Part shown: in pieces, positions 46,457-53,751 of the stretch
How the letters are laid out: every line of letters starts with the position of its first letter
Numbering within the stretch: the stretch's first letter is position 1
From: a bacterium
Lineage (GTDB): Bacteria > Cyanobacteriota > Vampirovibrionia > Gastranaerophilales > Gastranaerophilaceae
Length of the DNA stretch: 64,000 nt
Direction of reading: 5' to 3'
NCBI GenBank assembly: GCA_017480425.1
Contig: JAFVAR010000002.1
Location: forward strand, 1 to 64,000
Program-made: the position numbers and the translations under genes
The notes under the pieces: generated by a model
The model's input: only the letters and a program-made list of their open reading frames with translations
The model's database searches: none
What the model was told of the DNA's origin: nothing

Positions 46457-47335
46457 CTACCCTACAAGTTCCTTCAAATAGTTCGGAAGCGCAAATCTGG
46501 CTTCATGGTATTCTCTGTTATAAATTTTACAAGTTTTTGTAATCTCATTACCTCTGCGCTCATCCCAATATGAAAGCGGTTTCACTGATTCCGAACAGAA
46601 AGCCCAAGCCCAATAACCGCCGGGATATGTCGGAATATTTGAAGTATATGTGGAAACAATCGGAAATACTCTTCTTAATTGCGTATACATTTTTTTAATT
46701 TCTTCTTTATTAGTAAACGGTGATTCTGATTGAGCAACCATTATTCCGCCTTGTTTTAATGAGCGTTTAACATTTGTATAGAATTCATCCGTAAATAATC
46801 CTTCTCCGGGGCCCATCGGGTCTGTTGAATCAATCAGAATAATATCAAACATATTTTCTTTATCTTTAATATATTCAATTGCATCTTCTACAAGAATTTC
46901 ACATTTAGGATTATCTAAACCGCAAGAAATTGTCGGTAAATATTTTTTGCAAACATCAATTACCATTCCGTCAATTTCACAAAGAACAACTTTCTCAACA
47001 GTATCATGTTTCAGAACTTCTCTTACTGTTCCGCCATCACCGCCGCCTATTACAAGAACGGTTTTAGGATTTTTATGATGCATCATGGGGATGTGGGTTA
47101 TCATTTCGTGATAATGCCATTCGTCACCTTCTGTTGTCATCATTAAATCATCCAAAGTTAATACTCTGCCCAACTCTGAATCTGTTTCAAAAACTTCAAC
47201 TTTTTGGAATGGTGATTGTTCCGAAAAAAGAACCTTACCGGACTTTATTGCAATACCATATCCGCCTGGTGTTATTTCTTTATAAATATTTTGTTCTTTA
47301 TCTATTCCTTGCAATACTATGTTTTGAGTTGTCAT
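46457..47335 (-). CDS. speE: Spermidine synthase
   Basis: 292 residues, GGAGG ribosome binding site overlapping the end of the HIT gene. FQKVEVFETDSELGRVLTL, VLVIGGGDGGTVREVLKH (decarboxylated-SAM site), EIDGMVIDVCKKYLP and IIDSTDPMGPGEGLFT are the aminopropyltransferase hallmarks. It moves an aminopropyl group to putrescine to give spermidine. The polyamine decarboxylase genes are not in the window. Confidence 0.95.
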   Translation of the reverse strand: MTTQNIVLQGIDKEQNIYKEITPGGYGIAIKSGKVLFSEQSPFQKVEVFETDSELGRVLTLDDLMMTTEGDEWHYHEMITHIPMMHHKNPKTVLVIGGGDGGTVREVLKHDTVEKVVLCEIDGMVIDVCKKYLPTISCGLDNPKCEILVEDAIEYIKDKENMFDIILIDSTDPMGPGEGLFTDEFYTNVKRSLKQGGIMVAQSESPFTNKEEIKKMYTQLRRVFPIVSTYTSNIPTYPGGYWAWAFCSESVKPLSYWDERRGNEITKTCKIYNREYHEARFALPNYLKELVG

Positions 47336-47653
47336 TTATTTTATTCCTCCGGATAAAATGTGTATGTGCAGGTGAAAAACTTCTTGCCCTGCCTCACGTC
47401 CTGTATTTATAACTGTTCTGTATGATTTTATGCCAAGTTTTTTTGTTACATCCTTAACCGTCATCATTAACTTACCCAACAAAACTTCATCATCAAGTTC
47501 ATTCAATGATTCAACATGAACTCTCGGCACAACAAGCAAATGAATATCAGCCTTAGGATTAATGTCTTTAAACACAACTGCGTATTCATTTTTATATACA
47601 AACTCTGTATTAAAATCACCGTTTATAATTTTACAAAAAATACAATCTGTCAT
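47336..47653 (-). CDS. hinT: HIT family nucleotide hydrolase (HinT-like)
   Basis: 105 residues. CIFCKIINGD start, FKDINPKADIHLLVVPRVH in the middle, and the histidine triad HLHIHIL at the end. Members hydrolyse purine nucleoside phosphoramidates. The stop is followed directly by the speE start, 12 bp after the ankyrin gene, so a three-gene operon runs 48247 to 46457. Confidence 0.94.
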   Translation of the reverse strand: MTDCIFCKIINGDFNTEFVYKNEYAVVFKDINPKADIHLLVVPRVHVESLNELDDEVLLGKLMMTVKDVTKKLGIKSYRTVINTGREAGQEVFHLHIHILSGGIK

Positions 47654-47665
47654 TATTTCTCCAAT

Positions 47666-48247
47666 TTATTGCTGTTTATATGTTTTTAGTACAAGATTTT
47701 TTACATTTTCATCTTTAAGTTTCAAAGCTCTTCTCAAAGAATCCTCTGTTACCATAGCACCGGAATCCAACAATCTTTCTATTACATCAGAATCTTTTTT
47801 AACAATTGCATAACTCAACGGATATAAACCAAAAGAATCTTCATTAACGTTTGCACCGTGTTTAATAAGAGTATTAACCGTATCAACATTCTTAGTTCCG
47901 ATTGCCATAAATAAAGGAGTTTGGCTCATATATTTTTGGTTCGGATTAACCCCTGCTTTTAAGAGCATATCAACTATCACAGGATTTTTAGATTTTATTG
48001 CATAATATATTGCAGGCAGTTTCATATATGTAGTATTAGGATCCATGCCGGATTTTAAAAACAAATCAACCGTACTTATACTGCCATCCTTTATTGCCTC
48101 AAAGAATCCGGAAGGGCTATAATTATAATTATCCGCAAAAATCTGTCTTATATACATTTCCTTCTGAGTAAATTGAGTTTCACCCGCTCTCACAGAAAGA
48201 ACAGAAAAACAAAGCATTAATACCAAAAATCCGACAATCTTTCTCAT
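47666..48247 (-). CDS. Exported ankyrin-repeat protein
   Basis: 193 residues, AAGGAGGG ribosome binding site. Signal peptide (MRKIVGFLVLMLCFSVLSVRA), then about four ankyrin repeats (DGSISTVDLFLKSGMDPN, SKNPVIVDMLLKAGVNPN, TKNVDTVNTLIKHGANVN, KKDSDVIERLLDSGAMV). Probably periplasmic; ankyrins bind proteins. First gene of the ankyrin-hinT-speE unit. Confidence 0.88.
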   Translation of the reverse strand: MRKIVGFLVLMLCFSVLSVRAGETQFTQKEMYIRQIFADNYNYSPSGFFEAIKDGSISTVDLFLKSGMDPNTTYMKLPAIYYAIKSKNPVIVDMLLKAGVNPNQKYMSQTPLFMAIGTKNVDTVNTLIKHGANVNEDSFGLYPLSYAIVKKDSDVIERLLDSGAMVTEDSLRRALKLKDENVKNLVLKTYKQQ

Positions 48248-48308
48248 ACTGCACCCTCCTTAAATTCTTTTTTAATTATATCATCATAAAAATATCTAAT
48301 CAAAAAAT

Positions 48309-48569
48309 TTATTCTTTTCTGTTTTTCAAATTTTTCTCATCAAGCATATCTTCGTCAAACATCTTTTTAATCATCGAAAAAGAAGGTTTAATATATGAAT
48401 CTTCATCGGACACAGACTTCTTCTTTTCATTTTGATAATGCAGCTTTCCTGTTTCATAACGATGGATTTCCGGTCCGTAAACATCCAAAAAGATTTCTTC
48501 TTCAGCATTAATCATTTGAGAAGATAAAATCATTGAAACAAAAACCAAAATTATTAAAAATTGCTTCAT
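48309..48569 (-). CDS. Small exported protein
   Basis: 86 residues from the ATG at 48569, chosen because MKQFLIILVFVSMILSSQMINA is a clean signal peptide; a frame from 48593 adds eight residues. No ribosome binding site for either. The mature part is charged and Lys/Glu-rich. Unknown family. Confidence 0.6.
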   Translation of the reverse strand: MKQFLIILVFVSMILSSQMINAEEEIFLDVYGPEIHRYETGKLHYQNEKKKSVSDEDSYIKPSFSMIKKMFDEDMLDEKNLKNRKE

Positions 48570-48697
48570 AGTAATATATATTATCATGGACATTTTTTAT
48601 TTAAAAATCAATGTTTGTAAAGTTATATTAGTTAATTTGCTTTTCAACAAAAACTATTTTAGTATAAAATCAAATTAAAACAGGAAAAGGAGCTTTT

Positions 48698-49333
48698 ATG
48701 AAAACCGAAATGAAATACACTCCGGCTGAAGAATTCGCAAATGCCTTCACGCACTCAATCGGAGCAATGCTTTCAATATATGCAATTGTAATGCTTGCAG
48801 TTAATTCTCACAACACAATAGAAGCAGCTTCTACTGCAATTTTTGGGGCAACTTTGTTTATACTGTTTCAAGCATCAGCACTTTATCACGCAATGGTTAA
48901 TCAAACTGCAAAAAAGGTCTTTCAAAAAATTGACCATAGTGCAATATTTATGTTGATTGCAGGAACGTATACTCCGATTTTACTCCTTGTTGTTCCGTTT
49001 CCGCAATCAGTTGCTCTGCTTGCAATAACATGGTACCTTGCAATAACAGGCATAGTTTATTCTTGTCTGACACTAAAATTCAAGTACCTGTCAACCGGAC
49101 TTTATCTTGTTATGGGGTGGGTATCTCTGTTTTTGGCTTATGCAATTTGGAATAATGCAAGTCATACTGCCGTTTGGTTATTACTATTAGGCGGAATTTT
49201 TTATTCGGTAGGATGCGTTTTTTACCTTTCAAAAAAAAGATTTATGCACAGCATATGGCACATTTTTGTAATGGCCGGAGCAGCAGCACACTATTATTCA
49301 ATCATGGAAATACTTAGAGTCGTCGGAGATTAA
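48698..49333 (+). CDS. Hemolysin III / PAQR family membrane protein
   Basis: 211 residues, AAGGAG ribosome binding site, seven membrane helices. The family pattern is present: EEFANAFTHSIGA, SALYHA near 68, KIDHSAIFMLIAGTYTP and HSIWHIFVMAGAAAHY, supplying the Ser/His/Asp set that binds a metal in PAQR proteins. Role is membrane-fluidity sensing in the bacterial relative TrhA; hemolysis is not implied. Confidence 0.9.
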   Translation: MKTEMKYTPAEEFANAFTHSIGAMLSIYAIVMLAVNSHNTIEAASTAIFGATLFILFQASALYHAMVNQTAKKVFQKIDHSAIFMLIAGTYTPILLLVVPFPQSVALLAITWYLAITGIVYSCLTLKFKYLSTGLYLVMGWVSLFLAYAIWNNASHTAVWLLLLGGIFYSVGCVFYLSKKRFMHSIWHIFVMAGAAAHYYSIMEILRVVGD

Positions 49334-49339
49334 CAGCTC

Positions 49340-49930
49340 TTATCCGACGCTCTCTATTTTTCCCTTCGGAACATCACTCTCAGCTTGCGAATACGCACTG
49401 ACTGCCTTGCCTATGCTTGTTGTTTTTAATCCGCCATTTTCTGTTTTTTCCGCTTTAGTACCTGCTTTTTGGTCTTGGGGTTTTGCATTTTCCCTGCAAT
49501 ATTCTACATATTCTTTGTAAGTTATTTTATCATCACTGTTGGCATCCATTGCTTCATCATATTTGGCGTCACCCTTTTTAGCATAAACAGCTTCGTCATC
49601 GCTATCATCAGATTTTTGACTGCTTTCTATTTTATTTGATGCCTTTTTTTGAGCCTGCATTGTACGATATGCATTTCCCATTTCCAACATTCTCAACATT
49701 TCTTTCGGAGAAATATTATTTGCCTGACAGTAATCTTTAAATTCATCTATAGTAACAACACCATCCTCATCTGCATCCATTTCCTTCATATACATAGGTT
49801 CGCCCTTTTTGGCATAATATGCAGTATTGTTATTATTGAGTTTCTTTCCATACTCGAGACCCAATGGTTTTTTAGCTGAAAAAATTGATTGCAGACCAAA
49901 TGTCTTGCCAAACACAATATTGTTTTCCAT
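49340..49930 (-). CDS. EF-hand protein with duplicated module
   Basis: 196 residues. Two EF-hands: MDADEDGVVTIDEF (residues about 50-63) and MDANSDDKITYKEY (about 129-142), each preceded by YAKKGxxxY and followed by a YCxxN helix end, so one module is duplicated. Each loop has the D-x-D/N-x-D pattern for calcium. The linker and C-terminus are low complexity (KSDDSDDE). No signal peptide. The start GLQSIFSAKKPLG region includes FSAK, like the tagged proteins. Function unknown. Confidence 0.8.
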   Translation of the reverse strand: MENNIVFGKTFGLQSIFSAKKPLGLEYGKKLNNNNTAYYAKKGEPMYMKEMDADEDGVVTIDEFKDYCQANNISPKEMLRMLEMGNAYRTMQAQKKASNKIESSQKSDDSDDEAVYAKKGDAKYDEAMDANSDDKITYKEYVEYCRENAKPQDQKAGTKAEKTENGGLKTTSIGKAVSAYSQAESDVPKGKIESVG

Positions 49931-50111
49931 TTGTTGGAATATCCTTATGCTCTTATCAAAATAAATCCGTTTATACTCACATTATAACAATGTTTACAGC
50001 ATTTTCAACCCTACAAATGCTTGATATTTAAAATTTGTAAATCTTTACTGAAAATTATTCCAAATATCAAATAAAAATGCTATCATAATTATAGTGTTTA
50101 GGAGTTTTGTT

Positions 50112-50543
50112 GTGCGTACTATATCAGTTAACAATATAAATAATCAAAATTTCAGAGGTCTGTGGAAAGAATTTAATAAACTGCAAAGAGTGCACGAACG
50201 TGGAGAAGATCACTGCAGAATAAATCAATACTTTCCGTTTTCTGATGAGTCAGAGGCATCTATTAAAAAAGCTGTCGACAGTCAAACATATGGAATGTCA
50301 TATCCGATGCGAAACAGCAAATACAGTCATTCAGTATCAGTCACATCCATTGTAAAGATTATGGACAGACTGCCGTTTACTCAGGCGGAATACAATGCAT
50401 ATAAATCTTTTTTCGGAGAAATGTTACCTGAATCACTGTTGAAAATTGAAAAATTCCTTTTTGAAAATAAATTTTTGGGATATTTAAACGGCGGCGGAAT
50501 CTATACCCTTAAAAGAATGACAACAGCTATAAAACATAAATAA
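50112..50543 (+). CDS. Hypothetical protein with N-terminal NQNFRG segment
   Basis: 143 residues from a GTG at 50112, with AGGAG seven bases upstream; the upstream in-frame GTG (50094) has none. VRTISVNNINNQNFRG matches the tagged set. The rest is soluble and has no recognised fold. Single gene. Confidence 0.7.
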   Translation: MRTISVNNINNQNFRGLWKEFNKLQRVHERGEDHCRINQYFPFSDESEASIKKAVDSQTYGMSYPMRNSKYSHSVSVTSIVKIMDRLPFTQAEYNAYKSFFGEMLPESLLKIEKFLFENKFLGYLNGGGIYTLKRMTTAIKHK

Positions 50544-50669
50544 AAACAAAATTTTTATACAAAATGTAACAATTTTGTCACAAACTGGCAAAATATATTT
50601 TTAGAAGTTATATTATGCTATGAGGGTATTCTTTATTGTTACTCAATACTCTCAGCATGAGGTCAAACA

Positions 50670-51044
50670 GTGGTAGATAACAGATCGGCAGGTTTTTACG
50701 GAATCGGCGGTGCTTTTAATTTTAAAAGCGGAGACCCTTCCGGCACTGCGGCTAAAATGAGTCAGGAAAAATATGGCTCAGAAGCCATGTACTTACCTCC
50801 GGCCGAAGGCGAAGAAGAAGGGATGTATGAGCAGCCGTATGTTGACAGAAGCGCCCTTTTAAAAGCAACACTGAATTCTCTTGCAATGTCAAATGTGGCA
50901 TCTGTTCTTAATGCAAACAAACACAAAAAAGACCTAAAAGATATTTCGGAAGAAATGTCTGAAAACATTGAAGAATACGTAGAAGAACGAGAGAACAAAA
51001 AAGATTCTAAAAAAAATAAACAATCAAAGAAAAAGAAAAAATAG
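50670..51044 (+). CDS. Hypothetical protein with coiled coil and Lys-rich tail
   Basis: 124 residues, GTG start, GAGG upstream. The N-terminus includes GGAFNFKSGDPSG. The middle (about 60-100) is helical, and the last 25 residues are nearly all Lys, Ser and Asn (KKDSKKNKQSKKKKK), a nucleic-acid- or membrane-binding kind of tail. AAAATGTAACA (50572-50582), an arm of the 34-bp repeat, is 88 bp upstream. Confidence 0.65.
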   Translation: MVDNRSAGFYGIGGAFNFKSGDPSGTAAKMSQEKYGSEAMYLPPAEGEEEGMYEQPYVDRSALLKATLNSLAMSNVASVLNANKHKKDLKDISEEMSENIEEYVEERENKKDSKKNKQSKKKKK

Positions 51045-51108
51045 CCCTGCTGTACTGTTTATCTAACTGTCTTTGTAATATAATTCCCTACATAGGAGTG
51101 TTTTTATT

Positions 51109-51780
51109 ATGTCAGAAGAAATTAAAAAAAATAAAGAACACAAAGCAACTTTAAGAGAAGAAGAGTTCTATAATTGTTGGAGAAGAATGTTTCAATACAT
51201 TATAACCCACATATTTTATATGATTAGATTTAAGCTTGTATACAGACTTGAAGTATACGGAAAAGAAAATATACCAAAAGATAACAAATATATAGTTGCC
51301 GCAAACCACCTCTCTACGCTTGATCCTCCGCTTGTTGCATCAATTATGAACAGAGGTGTTGCATATATGGCAAAAAAAGAATTGTTTGAAAATCCGTTTT
51401 TACGCTGGTGGCTCAACTGGCTTGGAGCATTTGCCGTCGACAGGGAAAAAGTCGGCGTTTCAACAATTAGAACAGTAAAAAAAATTAAAAATACAAATTG
51501 GGTGCTGGGAATTTTCCCGCAGGGTACAAGACAAACTGATGGTGTAATAAGCCAGACTACAAAAGGATTTGCATCTATTGCAAAAACTACAAAGTGTGGA
51601 ATTTTGCCAGTCGGTATTACAGGAACTCAAGAAGTTAAGAGACTTCCTTTTACGGGAAAAATAATTGTTAAAATAGGAAAAATTATTCCGTATTCCGATG
51701 ATGTAGATGATATGGTTAGTCAGTGGGGAAAACAAATTCAGGAATTAACAGGATTTAAGTATATAGCAGAAAAAGTATAA
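51109..51780 (+). CDS. PlsC-family acyltransferase, paralogue 1
   Basis: 223 residues, AGGAG ribosome binding site. NHLSTLDPPLV (HX4D) and FPQGTRQTDGV (block III) with a Gln for the usual Glu. One N-terminal membrane helix (about residues 25-45). Probably 1-acyl-glycerol-3-phosphate acyltransferase. It has a near copy 14 bp downstream, which suggests a tandem duplication. Confidence 0.88.
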   Translation: MSEEIKKNKEHKATLREEEFYNCWRRMFQYIITHIFYMIRFKLVYRLEVYGKENIPKDNKYIVAANHLSTLDPPLVASIMNRGVAYMAKKELFENPFLRWWLNWLGAFAVDREKVGVSTIRTVKKIKNTNWVLGIFPQGTRQTDGVISQTTKGFASIAKTTKCGILPVGITGTQEVKRLPFTGKIIVKIGKIIPYSDDVDDMVSQWGKQIQELTGFKYIAEKV

Positions 51781-51793
51781 TTGGGAAATGTTT

Positions 51794-52477
51794 ATGTTTG
51801 GTGAAAGAAATTACAACAGAAGAACTGAAAAAGATTACAATTTTTGGAGAACGCTATTTTATAAAACATTTGTTACATTTATAGTACATACTGTTTCTAA
51901 ATATTGGTATAACTTGAAAATTGAAGGTAAAGAAAATATCCCCGCAACAACAAGGCTTATTGTTGCAGGCAATCACGTATCATATTTAGATCCGCCTATG
52001 ATATCAATTGCAACAGGGAAAACTGTCGCATATATGGCAAAACAGGAACTATTTAAAGACAAAAATCGTTTATTAAGATGGTTTGTACATACTCTCGGTG
52101 CGTTTGCAGTAAATAGAGAAAAGCCTGAAATTGCAACTTTTAAGACTATAAAATCTATATTTAATACCAACTGGTCACTGGGAATTTTCCCGCAAGGAAG
52201 GATTGTTAAAGAACCTGAAATATCTAACATACACAAAGGTTTTGTAATGTTTGCAAAAAAATTTCAAGCAGATATTTTGCCTGTTGCAGTTTGCGGGTTT
52301 AACGGTTACGCAAAAAAACTGTTTGAAAAACACATGACATTAAAAATCGGACATCCTATCTCATGGCAGCTTGATGAAGATGAAATTGTGCAAGAATGGG
52401 CAAAACAAATTTGTGAAATGACTGGATTTGAAAATAAAATTGCACAAGAAGAGAAAGAACCCGTTAATATATCTTAA
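51794..52477 (+). CDS. PlsC-family acyltransferase, paralogue 2
   Basis: 227 residues from the ATG at 51794, preceded by GGGA at a normal distance; an ATG at 51788 touches that box. NHVSYLDPPMI (HX4D), then FPQGRIVKEPEI, where the block III Glu-Gly-Thr is Gln-Gly-Arg. Aligned by eye, it shares order and spacing with paralogue 1. Different substrate preference is likely but unproven. Confidence 0.85.
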   Translation: MFGERNYNRRTEKDYNFWRTLFYKTFVTFIVHTVSKYWYNLKIEGKENIPATTRLIVAGNHVSYLDPPMISIATGKTVAYMAKQELFKDKNRLLRWFVHTLGAFAVNREKPEIATFKTIKSIFNTNWSLGIFPQGRIVKEPEISNIHKGFVMFAKKFQADILPVAVCGFNGYAKKLFEKHMTLKIGHPISWQLDEDEIVQEWAKQICEMTGFENKIAQEEKEPVNIS

Positions 52478-52555
52478 TATTTTAACAAAATAAGGCAATT
52501 TTTAAACTTCACAAGTTTTATACTTGGTGAATAATAAAATGTGGAAAATAGCAAT

Positions 52556-53749
52556 ATGAAAATTTTTTCTATCTCCGGATATCAAAGAAATCCCCAAATA
52601 TCAAGTAATTATAATCAAATACAATATTATAATTATAAATTACCATCTTTAAAAAGAGATACCGTTTCCTTTGGGCAAGCTTCCCATAGCGTTGCACACG
52701 CATTTGAATGCCAATTAAGCAAAGAAATTAATGTTAATCGCCTTAACAGAATTGCAACGACTTATTTAGATATCATAGAAGGCGTTGCAACAAAGCTAAA
52801 AAAATATGGTGTAGAATTCGATCGTGAATATTGCGAACGTTCTCCTATAAAATCTCCCGGAGCTTGTGTTTCCAAGGTAACACGTTCAGGAAGCTTAAAA
52901 ATCCCTGATATGATTAGAGCAACTTTGTACTGTAAAAACATATATGACTTATCTGTATTAAAAGAACAGATAATCCCGGAATTTGCTCAAAGAGGATTTT
53001 TATTGGCTCCTAAAGAAGTAAGTCTTGAAAAACTTGAAAGCACAGGATATATACCAACAAAAACTGAGCAAAAAAGAGGATACGTTATAAAACGTGATTT
53101 GGACATAAGATTAGATAATGAACAGATTACAAAAACCGTTCCAGAATATGCAAGTTACATCAGCAAACCGCAAGATTCAGGATATGAAGACATTCAACTG
53201 AGATTTATACGCAGCTATGATACAAAAGAGAATCCTCTGCAGCATGAATTGATTATTATTCCAGGAGAAAACTATGCAAAGGCAAAACATTATGAATCTG
53301 AAAAAATATATAAACAAACAAGACAATTAGCAGAATTAAATTTTTATAAAAACATAAAAAAAGAAGATAGTAGAAATATGATTAAACGCTGCATTTTATT
53401 GATAAAATCTACGCTATCATCTAATATATCCGAAAAACTATTTGAAAGTGCTAAAAATATAGACGTATACGGAATTAATACCGATATGCAAATTAATATA
53501 TCAGAAGGAGATATTGCGAATATTAAAAAATATTTTTCTATGATAAAGGCTGAAGGTAAAAAATATTATGATTTGGCAGAGCAAAGAGCCAGAAGCCCGC
53601 AAAGATTAAAAAAACTAAAAAAAGAACATGAGCAGGATTCAAAAAAACTTGCAGAAATTCAAAAAGCACTTTTAGAATCTATTGAATTTTTCAATAAAAC
53701 AAAAACATTTAAAAAATTACCGGAAATACCTAAAACTAAACCGGAATAA
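52556..53749 (+). CDS. Tagged protein with RelA/SpoT-like core (tentative)
   Basis: 397 residues from the ATG at 52556; a GTG at 52541 lacks a ribosome binding site. Lead MKIFSISGYQRNPQIS and RDTVSFGQ match the tagged set. From about residue 95, RSGSLKIPDMIRATLYC..., then SGYEDIQLRFI and HYESEKIYKQTR resemble the GRxKS/DIxxIR, GYxxIHL and EH-Y blocks of (p)ppGpp synthetase-fold domains. I see no HD hydrolase domain. The C-terminal 60 residues are coiled coil. It ends 3 bp from the real rel gene, in opposite direction. Could be a small alarmone synthetase, an ADP-ribosyl-like toxin or a pseudoenzyme. Confidence 0.55.
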   Translation: MKIFSISGYQRNPQISSNYNQIQYYNYKLPSLKRDTVSFGQASHSVAHAFECQLSKEINVNRLNRIATTYLDIIEGVATKLKKYGVEFDREYCERSPIKSPGACVSKVTRSGSLKIPDMIRATLYCKNIYDLSVLKEQIIPEFAQRGFLLAPKEVSLEKLESTGYIPTKTEQKRGYVIKRDLDIRLDNEQITKTVPEYASYISKPQDSGYEDIQLRFIRSYDTKENPLQHELIIIPGENYAKAKHYESEKIYKQTRQLAELNFYKNIKKEDSRNMIKRCILLIKSTLSSNISEKLFESAKNIDVYGINTDMQINISEGDIANIKKYFSMIKAEGKKYYDLAEQRARSPQRLKKLKKEHEQDSKKLAEIQKALLESIEFFNKTKTFKKLPEIPKTKPE

Positions 53750-53751
53750 TA

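Noticed and set aside
48698..49333. A true hemolysin
   Set aside because: The name hemolysin III is historical; the motifs are those of PAQR membrane proteins.
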